Assembly: GCF_003347635.1 (NCBI RefSeq)
Contig: NZ_QDFY01000004.1
Coordinates: 310,001 to 374,000 of the forward strand
DNA: 64,000 bases
DNA from: Sphingosinicella terrae
Lineage (GTDB): Bacteria; Pseudomonadota; Alphaproteobacteria; Sphingomonadales; Sphingomonadaceae
Reading direction: 5' to 3'
In this document: piece by piece, positions 50,108-58,309 of the stretch
How the letters are laid out: each line of letters starts with the position of its first letter
How positions within the stretch are numbered: the stretch's first letter is position 1
The notes under the pieces: model-generated
What the model was told of the DNA's origin: nothing
What the model saw: the letters and a program-made list of their open reading frames with translations, nothing else
The model's database searches: none
Program-made: the position numbers and the translations under genes

Positions 50108-50722
50108 ATGTTCACTGGCATCATTACCGACATCGGCAGGATCGATCGTGTCGACGCGCGCGGCGATCTGCGGGTGCGCGTCGCCTGCGGATACGACGTT
50201 GAGAGCGTCGACCTCGGCGCCTCGATCGCCTGCTCCGGCGTCTGCCTGACCGTCGTCGACAAGGGGGAGGCCTGGTTCGCCGTCGACGTCTCGCAGGAGA
50301 CCCAGAACCGCACCGCCTCAGGCCAGTGGAGTGTCGACCGTCGGCTCAACCTGGAACGGGCGCTGAAGCTGGGCGACGAGCTCGGAGGCCATATCGTCAC
50401 CGGCCATGTCGATGCGATCGCGGCTGTCACCGGCGTCGCTCGCGAAGGCGATTCGATCCGGTTGACGTTGGAAGCCGGGGCCGAAGTGGCGCCCTTCATC
50501 GCCGAGAAGGGATCGGTGGCGCTGGACGGCGTCTCGCTGACGGTGAACGGGGTGGAGAGCCTCGCCGCCGGCGGGGTCCGGTTCGGCGTCAACATCATCC
50601 CCCATACCGCCGAACAGACGACTTTGGGCGCACTCGCGTCCGGCGACACCGTCAATGTCGAGATCGACATCCTTGCGCGCTATCTCGGCAGGATGATGCA
50701 GGTACGCGCCACGCAGATGTGA
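50108..50722 (+). CDS. ribE: Riboflavin synthase alpha subunit
   Basis: A 204-residue riboflavin synthase, which dismutates 6,7-dimethyl-8-ribityllumazine to riboflavin. It begins MFTGIITDIGRIDRVDARGD and has two homologous halves, each with a C-G-V-C-L-T-V-like or D-G-V-S-L-T-V motif (SGVCLTVVDKG and DGVSLTVNGV), plus GGHIVTGHVDAI. The gap from ribD is 8 bases with GAGGGG upstream, so it is cotranscribed. Confidence 0.94.
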   Translation: MFTGIITDIGRIDRVDARGDLRVRVACGYDVESVDLGASIACSGVCLTVVDKGEAWFAVDVSQETQNRTASGQWSVDRRLNLERALKLGDELGGHIVTGHVDAIAAVTGVAREGDSIRLTLEAGAEVAPFIAEKGSVALDGVSLTVNGVESLAAGGVRFGVNIIPHTAEQTTLGALASGDTVNVEIDILARYLGRMMQVRATQM

Positions 50723-50732
50723 TTTGGGATTG

Positions 50733-50753
50733 TCACATCACATTGTGGTGTGA
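50733..50753. promoter_or_regulatory. Palindrome just upstream of the HTH-RibB fusion gene
   Basis: TCACATCACA (50733-50742), one central T, then TGTGGTGTGA (50744-50753): 9 of 10 positions are complementary. Another TGTGA half-site is at 50718-50722. A TTGTCA (50730-50735) lies a -35-like distance before 50766. No Shine-Dalgarno sequence precedes the ATG 12 bases further on, which would fit a leaderless transcript. Candidate operator for the encoded HTH domain. Confidence 0.5.
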
Positions 50754-50765
50754 TAGCCGACGCGC

Positions 50766-52058
50766 ATGAGCACCGTCCTGATCGATCGCTTGTGCGAGAT
50801 CGTCTCCGCCGGAGAGATGAGCCGCGCCGGGCTGGCCCGCGCGGCCGGCCTCCATCCAAACTCCCTGCGCAAGCTTGGCGACTCGGACTGGAATCCGACC
50901 GCCGACACCTTGCTGAAGCTCGAGAAATTTCTTGCCGGCGGCAGCCGTGGGGTCATGGCGACGGCCGAGCAGATCATCGACGAGGCGCGCAACGGACGCA
51001 TGTTCATCCTCGTCGATGACGAGGACCGGGAGAATGAGGGGGATCTGGTCATCCCCGCCCAGATGGCCACGCCGGACGCGATCAACTTCATGGCCAAGCA
51101 TGGTCGGGGTCTGATCTGCCTGTCGATGACCCGCGAGCGGATCGAACAGCTCGGGCTGCCGCTGATGCCGCGTCACAATGACAGCCGCCTCGAGACGGCC
51201 TTCACCATTTCGATCGAGGCGAAGGAAGGGGTCACGACCGGCATCTCCGCCGCCGATCGCGCCCGGACGATATCGGTCGCGATCGACGCGTCGAAGGGGC
51301 CGGAGCATCTCGTCACTCCCGGCCATGTCTTCCCGCTGGTCGCGCGCGACGGCGGGGTGCTCGTCCGAGCCGGTCATACCGAGGCGGCGGTCGACGTCTC
51401 CCGCCTTGCGGGCCTCAACCCTTCCGGAGTGATCTGCGAGATCATGTCGGAAGACGGGACGATGGCGCGGATGGACGACCTTTTCGCCTTCGCGCAGCTC
51501 CACAACCTCCGCATCGGCACCATCCGCGACCTCATCGCCTACCGGCTCAAGAAGGACCGGCAGGTGATCGAAACCGCCGAGGCGCGGTTCGACAGCCGGT
51601 GGGGCGGGACGTGGACGGCCAAGACCTTCCTCGACAAGGCGACGGGGCTCGAGCAGATCGCCTTGGTCAAGGGCCATGTCGATCCCGAGCGGCCGACGCT
51701 GGTGCGGATGCACGCCCTCAGCCTGTTCGCCGACGCTTTCGCGGAAGCCGGAGAACGCGGCGGACTTCTCGAAGGCGCGATGAAGGCGATCGCGGCGGAA
51801 GGCTCGGGCGTGATCGTCGGCATCAATCGGCCCATGGCGGATGGTCTCAGCCGCGCGCTCAAGGTCCGCTCCGGCGAGGTCGCGCCGCGCGACAGCGATC
51901 AGCTGCGCGACTATGGCATCGGCGCGCAGATCCTGGCGGCGCTCGGAGTCCACGACATGGTCCTTCTCACCAACAGCCACCATACTCCGGTGGCGCTCGC
52001 CGGCTACGGCCTCGCCATCGTCGGCGAGCGACCGATCCCGCGCGCGGACCGGGGCTGA
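50766..52058 (+). CDS. ribB: HTH-RibB fusion: 3,4-dihydroxy-2-butanone-4-phosphate synthase with degenerate GTP cyclohydrolase II domain
   Basis: A 430-residue three-part protein. Residues about 8-58 form an XRE-like helix-turn-helix ([20 protein letters not shown], then [16 protein letters not shown]). Residues about 66-265 are RibB, with [30 protein letters not shown] and the catalytic [10 protein letters not shown]. Residues 280-425 resemble RibA by [20 protein letters not shown], but the zinc-binding cysteines are absent ([17 protein letters not shown] replaces the CxxD...CxC region). It is thus a RibBX-type protein and would not replace RibA. An alternative ATG at 50955 would omit the HTH. 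It lies between ribE and ribH with a palindrome upstream. Confidence 0.87.
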   Translation: MSTVLIDRLCEIVSAGEMSRAGLARAAGLHPNSLRKLGDSDWNPTADTLLKLEKFLAGGSRGVMATAEQIIDEARNGRMFILVDDEDRENEGDLVIPAQMATPDAINFMAKHGRGLICLSMTRERIEQLGLPLMPRHNDSRLETAFTISIEAKEGVTTGISAADRARTISVAIDASKGPEHLVTPGHVFPLVARDGGVLVRAGHTEAAVDVSRLAGLNPSGVICEIMSEDGTMARMDDLFAFAQLHNLRIGTIRDLIAYRLKKDRQVIETAEARFDSRWGGTWTAKTFLDKATGLEQIALVKGHVDPERPTLVRMHALSLFADAFAEAGERGGLLEGAMKAIAAEGSGVIVGINRPMADGLSRALKVRSGEVAPRDSDQLRDYGIGAQILAALGVHDMVLLTNSHHTPVALAGYGLAIVGERPIPRADRG

Positions 52059-52060
52059 AC

Positions 52061-52486
52061 ATGGCGCGCATCCTCATCGTCGAAGCCCGCTTCTACGCTC
52101 ATCTCAACGACCTTTTGCTCGAAGGCGCTTGCGCCGCGATCGAGGCGGCGGGTCACAAACACGAGACCGTCACCGTGCCCGGCGCGCTGGAGATACCCGG
52201 CGCCGTCGCGCTGGCGGCCGAGACCGGCCGCTATGACGGCTATGTCGCGCTCGGCGTGGTGATACGGGGCGAGACCTACCATTTCGAGATCGTCGCCGGC
52301 GAGAGCGCGCGGGGCCTGATGGCACTTTCGATGGACGGCGTCGCGCTCGGCAACGGCATCCTGACCGTCGAGGACGAAGCCCAGGCGCTCGCCCGTGCGC
52401 GTCCGGACGAGAAGGACAAAGGCGGCGAGGCGGCCAAGGCGGCGATCGCCATGCTCGCGCTGCGCGAGCGCTTCGCACGAGCCTGA
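52061..52486 (+). CDS. ribH: 6,7-dimethyl-8-ribityllumazine synthase
   Basis: A 141-residue lumazine synthase, which joins the RibB and RibD products. [48 protein letters not shown] and [17 protein letters not shown] are the standard blocks. It starts 2 bases after the ribB stop, so the two are tightly coupled. The cluster ribD-ribE-ribB-ribH lacks a functional GTP cyclohydrolase II. Confidence 0.94.
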   Translation: MARILIVEARFYAHLNDLLLEGACAAIEAAGHKHETVTVPGALEIPGAVALAAETGRYDGYVALGVVIRGETYHFEIVAGESARGLMALSMDGVALGNGILTVEDEAQALARARPDEKDKGGEAAKAAIAMLALRERFARA

Positions 52487-52547
52487 GGACCGAGCATCGG
52501 CCTGAGCCGGTTGACGGCCCCCCTTGGCGCGCCCAAGCGCGGCGGCG

Positions 52548-53444
52548 ATGCCGCGCAGCCTCTCTTTCGCCTTTCCCGCCGTCCTGCTCGCCAATCTCTT
52601 CCTGGCGGCGGGCCCATGGCTGGTCCGCCTCTCGCAGAGCGAGGCGGGGATCGGCCCGGTCGCGGCGGGCTTCTGGAGGCTTGCTCTCGCCATCCCCTTC
52701 CTCGCCTTCGTCGCGTGGCGCCAGAGCCGCGGTCGCGCTCACCCCGGCTGGCCGATAGTCCTGGCGGTCATCGTCGGCGGCCTGTTCTTCGCGGCCGATC
52801 TTGCCGCCTGGCACGAAGGCATACTGCGCACCAAGCTCGCCAACGCCACCCTGTTCGGCAATTTCGCCAGCTTCCTGTTCGCCATATACGGCTTCATGCT
52901 GTTGCGCCGTCTGCCCGGCGTTACCCAGTCCGGCGCGCTGCTCCTCGCCGCGATCGGCACGTTCCTCCTGCTCGGCGAGAGTTTCCGACTTTCTCCACAG
53001 CAACTGACGGGAGACCTGCTCGCGATCCTGGCCGGCCTCTTCTATACCTTCTACCTCATCGCCGTTGATCGGGCGCGGCGAGTGATGGCGCCTTGGCCCG
53101 TGCTTGCCGTCGCCACCGCCGCCGGCGCCGTGCCGCTGCTGGTTTTCGCCCTCGCCTTGGGAGAAACGGTCATGCCCGGCGACTGGACGCCGGTGATCGC
53201 GCTTTCCGTCAGCAGCCAGCTGATCGGTCAAGGTCTGCTCGTCTACGCGATGGGCCATCTTTCCCCCGTGGTGGTGGGCCTGTGCTTTCTGACGCAGCCG
53301 ATCGCCTCGGCCGCGATCGGCTGGGTCGTCTATGACGAGCGTCTCTCCGCCGGCGACGGGATCGGGGCGCTGCTCATCTGCGCGGCCCTCGTGCTGATCC
53401 GGTTGCCTACTCGGACCCGGCCGGCGCTCCCGCCGGAGGTCTGA
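52548..53444 (+). CDS. DMT/EamA family transporter
   Basis: A 298-residue DMT-superfamily permease with about ten transmembrane helices in two EamA repeats (first repeat ends near residue 130; second starts at LLAILAGLFYTFYLIAV). The ATG at 52548 is preferred to the TTG at 52524. It follows the riboflavin cluster by 61 bases. RibN flavin transporters are DMT members in alphaproteobacteria, so flavin transport is a possibility, but the superfamily is broad and the link is positional only. Confidence 0.78.
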   Translation: MPRSLSFAFPAVLLANLFLAAGPWLVRLSQSEAGIGPVAAGFWRLALAIPFLAFVAWRQSRGRAHPGWPIVLAVIVGGLFFAADLAAWHEGILRTKLANATLFGNFASFLFAIYGFMLLRRLPGVTQSGALLLAAIGTFLLLGESFRLSPQQLTGDLLAILAGLFYTFYLIAVDRARRVMAPWPVLAVATAAGAVPLLVFALALGETVMPGDWTPVIALSVSSQLIGQGLLVYAMGHLSPVVVGLCFLTQPIASAAIGWVVYDERLSAGDGIGALLICAALVLIRLPTRTRPALPPEV

Positions 53445-53482
53445 GCCTTGCAACCGAGACGCAGGCGGATCATTGACGTCCC

Positions 53483-54142
53483 ATGATCGCGCCCGCCGAC
53501 ATGAACCTGGACGAGTTGCGCGCCGCGCTCGCCCCGCTTCTTCCGGAACACGCCGCCTTCGACGGCTGGACCGAAGAGGCGCTCGCCATGGCCGCGGCTC
53601 AGCTAGGAATTCCTGCCGATCGGGCGCGCCTCGCCTTTCCGGGCGGTCAGGCACAGATGATCGATGCCTGGTTCGACTGGATAGACAAAGCGATGCTGGA
53701 GGCCTTTCCGCCGGAGCGCATCGCCGCGATGAAGATTCGCGACCGTATCCGGGAGCTCATCCTGTTTCGCTTCGACGCGCTGAAGGCGCATCGCGAAGCG
53801 CTCCGGCGCTCGCTCGCCATCCTCTCGCTCCCGCAGAATCTGGCGGATTCGGCTCGACTGGCGTGGCGCTCGGCCGACCGGATCTGGCGTGTCGCCGGCG
53901 ATACGGCCACGGACCTGAACCACTATAGCAAACGGGCCATCCTCGTCGGCGTCTATGGTTCGACCACGCTCGTCTTCCTGGACGATCAGGCGGAGGACCT
54001 GGCCGAAACTCGCGCCTTTCTGAGCCGGCGTATCGACGACGTCATGCGGTTCGAGAGGTTGAAGGCAAGCTGGCGCGGCACGCGCGAGCGACTGCCGTCG
54101 CTCAGTCGCTTCCTCGGCAGGTTGCGCTATCCGAGCGTCTGA
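53483..54142 (+). CDS. COQ9 family ubiquinone-biosynthesis protein
   Basis: A 219-residue TetR-fold protein of the COQ9 family, a lipid-binding accessory of the ubiquinone hydroxylase complex. The C-terminal signature is plain: LAWRSADRIWRVAGDTATD, then LNHYSKRAILVGVYGSTTL, VFLDD and a final basic region. The N-terminal helical hairpin replaces the DNA-binding part of TetR proteins. The ATG at 53483 is the first in frame. It lies just ahead of the Fur-boxed iron permease gene, with no obvious link. Confidence 0.85.
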   Translation: MIAPADMNLDELRAALAPLLPEHAAFDGWTEEALAMAAAQLGIPADRARLAFPGGQAQMIDAWFDWIDKAMLEAFPPERIAAMKIRDRIRELILFRFDALKAHREALRRSLAILSLPQNLADSARLAWRSADRIWRVAGDTATDLNHYSKRAILVGVYGSTTLVFLDDQAEDLAETRAFLSRRIDDVMRFERLKASWRGTRERLPSLSRFLGRLRYPSV

Positions 54143-54149
54143 TCGCGCT

Positions 54150-54168
54150 ATTGATAATCACTCGCAGC
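54150..54168. promoter_or_regulatory. Fur box upstream of the FTR1-type permease
   Basis: ATTGATAATCACTCGCAGC matches the classical Fur 19-mer ATTGATAATCATTCGCAAT at 16 of 19 positions. It sits 42 bases before the ATG at 54210, overlapping the expected promoter. It predicts iron repression. Confidence 0.7.
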
Positions 54169-54209
54169 TTGGTTAGTCCGCTGACGTGCCAATCTTCTTG
54201 CGGGGAATC

Positions 54210-56153
54210 ATGTCCGATCGGTTGCGTGGAGTCGGGAGCCTCTGGCTCTGCCTGTTGCTGGTGGCGGCCATGGCCTTCCCCTCCGTCGCGCGCGCCGACG
54301 ACGCGGCGGTTCAGACCACGTGGCGGCTGCTCGATTATATCGCGGTCGACTATCGCGGCGCGGTCGAGAACGGGCAGATCATCAGCCAGCTCGAATATGA
54401 CGAGATGCTGGAATTCACCGCGACCGTGGTCGAGCGCCTCGCCGCCCTGCCGCAACACCAAGCCCAGCCGGACCTGATCGCGAGGGCCCGCGCGCTGCAG
54501 GCGGCGGTGACCCGCCGCGCGCCGCCGCCCGAAGTCGAACGGGATGCCCGCGCCCTCGCCGGCGATCTTCTCGCCGCCTATCCGGTACCGCTCGCGCCAA
54601 CGGCCGTCCCCGATCTCGCGCGGGGGCAAGCGGTCTATGCGGAGCAGTGTGTCGCCTGCCACGGCTCGGACGGCTCTGCGCGGGTTCCCGCCGCCGCGCA
54701 GATGGATCCGCCGCCGATCGACTTCACCGATCGCAGCCGGGCCCGGGATCGCAGCCTTTTCGCGCTCTATCAGGTGACCAGCCAGGGGCTGGAGGAAACG
54801 GCGATGCAGAGCTTCGCCCATCTTCCCGAGGCGGACCGCTGGGCGCTTGCCTTCCACGCCGGCCGTTTCGCCTATCCCCCCGGGCTGGCGGTCGAGGGAG
54901 AGCGTATCTGGCGGTCGGAAGCGGGCGTCCGTTCGGAAGTGCCGGATCTCCAGGCCCTGGTGTCGCTGACTCCGGCCGCCTTGTCCGCCAAGATCGGGGA
55001 AGACAAGGCGACGGCTGTGATGGCCTATCTTCGGGCCAATCCTTCAGTCCTGGTGGAGAGCGCCGGCGCCGGGACTCTGGGATTAGGACGCGACCTGCTC
55101 GCGCGCAGCCTTGAAGCCTATCGGGCTGGGGAGCGCCAACGCGCCGCCGAGCACGCCCTTGCCGCCTATCTCGAAGGCTTCGAGCCGGTCGAGGCCCTGC
55201 TCGGCGCCCGCGACGGCAATCTCGTCGTCGAGGTCGAGCGCGAAATGGGCGCGCTTCGTGCCGCGATCAGCCGAGGGGTGCCGGAGAACGAGGTTGCCGA
55301 GCGCATCGGCCGCCTGCAGACGCTGTTCGAGCAGGCCGAGGCCGCCGTCTCGCCCGACGCGGCGAGCGCGACCTCCACCTTCCTCGGCGCGTTCGCGATC
55401 CTGCTTCGCGAAGGTCTCGAGGCCCTGCTCATCGTCATCGCGATGATCACATTCCTCGTGCGGGCCGAGCGCCGCGACCTGCTTCGCTGGGTCCATGCCG
55501 GCTGGATTGCGGCGCTCGTCGCCGGCGTCGCCACCTGGTGGATTGCGACGCATCTGATCACGATCAGCGGCGCCAACCGCGAGCTGACCGAAGGCTTCGG
55601 CTCGGTGCTGGCCGCGATCATTCTCCTGTTCGTCGGCATCTGGATGCACGACAAGGCCCAGGCGGGGGCGTGGCAGGCCTATGTGAAGGACAAGCTCGAC
55701 CGCGCCCTTGGCCGGGGTTCCCTGTGGCTGCTTTTCGGCCTCTCCTTCATTGCCGTCTATCGTGAGGTGTTCGAGACGATCATCTTCTTTGCGGCGATCG
55801 GTGCGCAGGGAGAGAATGGCGCGATGATCGGCGGAATCGCAGTCGCGGCGGTGCTGCTGGCCGTGATCGCCTGGGCAATGTTGCGATTCGGCCGCCGCCT
55901 CCCGATCACGAAATTCTTCCAGTACAGTTCGGCTCTGATCGCGGTCATTGCCGTCGTGCTGGCGGGGAAGGGCTTCGCCGCGCTTCAGGAGGCGGGGATG
56001 ATCGGGGTGACGCCGCTCGACGGGCTGCCGCGCAGCCCGATTCTGGGTCTGTACCCGACGGTCGAGACGCTGGCTGCCCAGGCCGTCACGATCCTCCTGC
56101 TGGTGCTAGGTTTCCGGCGCTCGCGCCGCCCCGTACCCGCCCTCGCCGAATGA
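54210..56153 (+). CDS. FTR1-family iron permease with N-terminal cytochrome c domain
   Basis: A 647-residue fusion. A signal peptide (LWLCLLLVAAMAFPSVARA) precedes a periplasmic part. At residues 147-151 a heme c motif CVACH marks a cytochrome c domain with later Met ligand candidates. The C-terminal half has the FTR1 permease with REGLE (400-404) and REVFE (518-522), the iron-transport REXXE motifs, and seven helices. Ferrous iron would be oxidised and permeated as ferric iron, with the heme as an electron acceptor. The ATG at 54210 is chosen, as GGGGAA precedes it. Confidence 0.88.
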   Translation: MSDRLRGVGSLWLCLLLVAAMAFPSVARADDAAVQTTWRLLDYIAVDYRGAVENGQIISQLEYDEMLEFTATVVERLAALPQHQAQPDLIARARALQAAVTRRAPPPEVERDARALAGDLLAAYPVPLAPTAVPDLARGQAVYAEQCVACHGSDGSARVPAAAQMDPPPIDFTDRSRARDRSLFALYQVTSQGLEETAMQSFAHLPEADRWALAFHAGRFAYPPGLAVEGERIWRSEAGVRSEVPDLQALVSLTPAALSAKIGEDKATAVMAYLRANPSVLVESAGAGTLGLGRDLLARSLEAYRAGERQRAAEHALAAYLEGFEPVEALLGARDGNLVVEVEREMGALRAAISRGVPENEVAERIGRLQTLFEQAEAAVSPDAASATSTFLGAFAILLREGLEALLIVIAMITFLVRAERRDLLRWVHAGWIAALVAGVATWWIATHLITISGANRELTEGFGSVLAAIILLFVGIWMHDKAQAGAWQAYVKDKLDRALGRGSLWLLFGLSFIAVYREVFETIIFFAAIGAQGENGAMIGGIAVAAVLLAVIAWAMLRFGRRLPITKFFQYSSALIAVIAVVLAGKGFAALQEAGMIGVTPLDGLPRSPILGLYPTVETLAAQAVTILLLVLGFRRSRRPVPALAE

Positions 56154-56182
56154 CAGGAGCCTGACGCTTGCAGGCCAAGCTT

Positions 56183-56197
56183 GTTCCGGATATGTTC
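56183..56197. promoter_or_regulatory. LexA (SOS) box upstream of ssb
   Basis: GTTC (56183-56186), seven bases, GTTC (56194-56197): an exact match to the alphaproteobacterial LexA site GTTC-N7-GTTC, 147 bases before the ssb ATG. The gap 56154-56343 has no other gene. Confidence 0.7.
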
Positions 56198-56343
56198 AAT
56201 CCATCAAGCTCTGCTTGGGTTGAGCAGTGGGCGTGCCGACAGTCGGCAGCCTGGGCCCGGCGCCGCGCTGGAACCGACTTGTCGTCAAGCTTGGCGGGAG
56301 GGTCGTTCTTTTCTATGCCGGTGCTCCAGCGAAGGAGACGAAA

Positions 56344-56844
56344 ATGGCGGGCGTGAACAAGGTTATCCTGGTCGGCAATCTCGGCGACGACCCCGAGGCC
56401 CGCTCGCTCAACAATGGCGGTGAGGTGGTCAATCTACGCGTTGCCACGTCGGAGCAGTGGAAGGACCGGGACGGCAACCGCCAGGAGCGGACGGAATGGC
56501 ACCGTGTCGTCATCTTCAACGAAAATCTCGGCCGCGTCGCCAAGCAGTATCTGCGCAAGGGTTCTCAGGTCTATCTCGAGGGGCAGCTCCAGACCCGCAA
56601 GTGGACCGACCAGTCCGGGCAGGACCGCTATTCGACCGAAGTCGTCCTCCAGCGCTTCCGCGGCGAGCTGGTCCTGCTCGGCCGCCGCGACGGCGGCGGC
56701 GGTGGCGACGATTTCGGCGGCGGCTATGGCGGCTCCAGCGACTTCGGTGGGGGCAGCAGCAGCACCGGCAGCAGCGGATCGCGGCCTGCCTCTCGGCCGC
56801 AGCCGGCTTTCGATAGCGATCTCGACGACGACGTTCCGTTCTGA
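56344..56844 (+). CDS. ssb: Single-stranded DNA-binding protein
   Basis: A 166-residue SSB. The OB fold starts [20 protein letters not shown], with [20 protein letters not shown] and [21 protein letters not shown] glycine- and serine-rich linker (residues 115-155) leads to the acidic tip DDDVPF that docks repair and replication partners. AAGGAGA precedes the ATG at 56344. The longer in-frame start is not SSB-like. A LexA box upstream predicts SOS induction. Confidence 0.95.
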   Translation: MAGVNKVILVGNLGDDPEARSLNNGGEVVNLRVATSEQWKDRDGNRQERTEWHRVVIFNENLGRVAKQYLRKGSQVYLEGQLQTRKWTDQSGQDRYSTEVVLQRFRGELVLLGRRDGGGGGDDFGGGYGGSSDFGGGSSSTGSSGSRPASRPQPAFDSDLDDDVPF

Positions 56845-56917
56845 CCGGCGCCGGCATGCCTGTCAGGCGCGCCGGATGATTTGACCAAGGCGGCACACCG
56901 GCGCATCAATCGGCGCG

Positions 56918-58309
56918 ATGCCGCTCCCTTCCGCACTGCCGACGGACGAACCCGGCTCGACCCGGCCGTTGCTCGGTTTCTGGATGTGCCTGGCGCTGGT
57001 CGTCGGCAACATGATCGGTTCGGGCATCTTCCTGCTGCCGGCCGCGCTCGCGCCTTACGGCCTCAACGCGCTCGTCGGCTGGGGAGTGACGATCAGCGGA
57101 TCCCTGTGCCTCGCCGCCGTGCTGGCTGCACTGGCTCGAGCCCTCCCCGATGCCGCCGGGCCCTATGACTATGTCCGGATCGGGCTCGGCGCGCCGGCCG
57201 CCTTTTTCGTCATGTGGGCCTACTGGATCTCGCTCTGGGTCACCAATGCCGCCTTGTCGATCGCCGCCGTCAGCTATCTCAGCACGCTTTCTCCCGCCAC
57301 CTTCGCGGTGAGCGGCGCTCCCGCCCTCGCGGCCATCGGCTTCGTGATCCTGTTCATCGCCGTTTCGTGCGGCGGCGTGCGCGCGACCGGATCGGTCCAG
57401 GTCGTCACCAGCTTTCTCAAGGTCCTGCCGCTCGTGGCCGCGGTCGTGATCGCCTTGCTCGTCATCGGCGGTGGCGGCGAGCCGGCTCAAGCCGCGCAAG
57501 TCTCGATCTCTCCCGGTGGGGTGGCCGGAGCCGCGGCCCTGACCCTGTGGGCGATGCTGGGATTCGAATCGGCGACCGTGCCGGCGGGCAAGGTGCGCGA
57601 CCCGGAACGCAATGTCCCACTGACCACCCTGCTGGGCACACTCATCGCCGGACTCTTCTATGTCGCCGCCTCCGGCGCCGTCTTCCTGCTTCTTCCGGCG
57701 GAAACTGCCGCTCGCTCCAATGCGCCGTTCGCCGACCTGATCGGCCTGTTCTGGGGGCCGTGGGCGGCCAGCCTCGTCGTCCTGTTCGCTGCGATCAGCT
57801 GCCTGGGCGCCCTCAACGGCTGGGTCTTCCTCCAGGCGGAGGTTCCGCTGACGCTCGCCCGTCGTGGCATCTTCCCGGGCTTCTTCCGCAAGGTGAACCG
57901 GCGCGGCATTCCCGTGCGCGGCCAGATCTTCGGCGGTGTGCTCACCATCCTTCTGATCGCCGCCAACTACACGCGCGGCATGACCGAATTGTTCGCGTTC
58001 ATGGCCCTGCTCGCCACCGCGGCCACGCTCGTCCTCTATCTCCTGGCGTCGATAACGGCGCTCGTGCTGACCATGCGCCGGACGCTGAAGCTGGGGCCGA
58101 TCACCGTCCTCGCGCTGATCGGCGGTGCCTATTCGGTCTGGACCTTGTGGGGCGCCGGCGCCGAGGCGACCGGCTGGGGCGCGGTACTGCTCGCGACCGG
58201 AATTCCGGTCTATCTGATCATGCGCTTCGGGCGCTCCAGCCCGGCGCCGGTGGGCGGTCCAGTCGCGCCTCCGGGATCAGCCGCCGAAGCTTTGCCGCGA
58301 AGCTCCTGA
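56918..58309 (+). CDS. APC-family amino acid/polyamine transporter (AdiC-like)
   Basis: A 463-residue permease of the APC superfamily with about 12 helices. The GNMIGSGIFLLPAALAPYG motif in helix 1 is the substrate-binding unwound loop shared with AdiC and similar antiporters. LWAMLGFESATVPAGKVRDP in helix 6 is also characteristic. The substrate may be a basic amino acid or agmatine, which is inference. Its last 92 bases overlap the Rieske oxygenase gene antisense. Confidence 0.83.
   Translation: MPLPSALPTDEPGSTRPLLGFWMCLALVVGNMIGSGIFLLPAALAPYGLNALVGWGVTISGSLCLAAVLAALARALPDAAGPYDYVRIGLGAPAAFFVMWAYWISLWVTNAALSIAAVSYLSTLSPATFAVSGAPALAAIGFVILFIAVSCGGVRATGSVQVVTSFLKVLPLVAAVVIALLVIGGGGEPAQAAQVSISPGGVAGAAALTLWAMLGFESATVPAGKVRDPERNVPLTTLLGTLIAGLFYVAASGAVFLLLPAETAARSNAPFADLIGLFWGPWAASLVVLFAAISCLGALNGWVFLQAEVPLTLARRGIFPGFFRKVNRRGIPVRGQIFGGVLTILLIAANYTRGMTELFAFMALLATAATLVLYLLASITALVLTMRRTLKLGPITVLALIGGAYSVWTLWGAGAEATGWGAVLLATGIPVYLIMRFGRSSPAPVGGPVAPPGSAAEALPRSS

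Noticed and set aside
50718-50737. A CRP-type TGTGA-N6-TCACA site before the HTH-RibB gene
   Set aside because: The half-sites are 10 bases apart, not 6, so it does not fit the CRP spacing. I describe it as part of a larger palindrome instead.
48727-50765. An FMN riboswitch in the riboflavin cluster
   Set aside because: No multi-stem RFN-like structure with its conserved segments is visible before ribD, ribE or ribB, and the gaps are too short.
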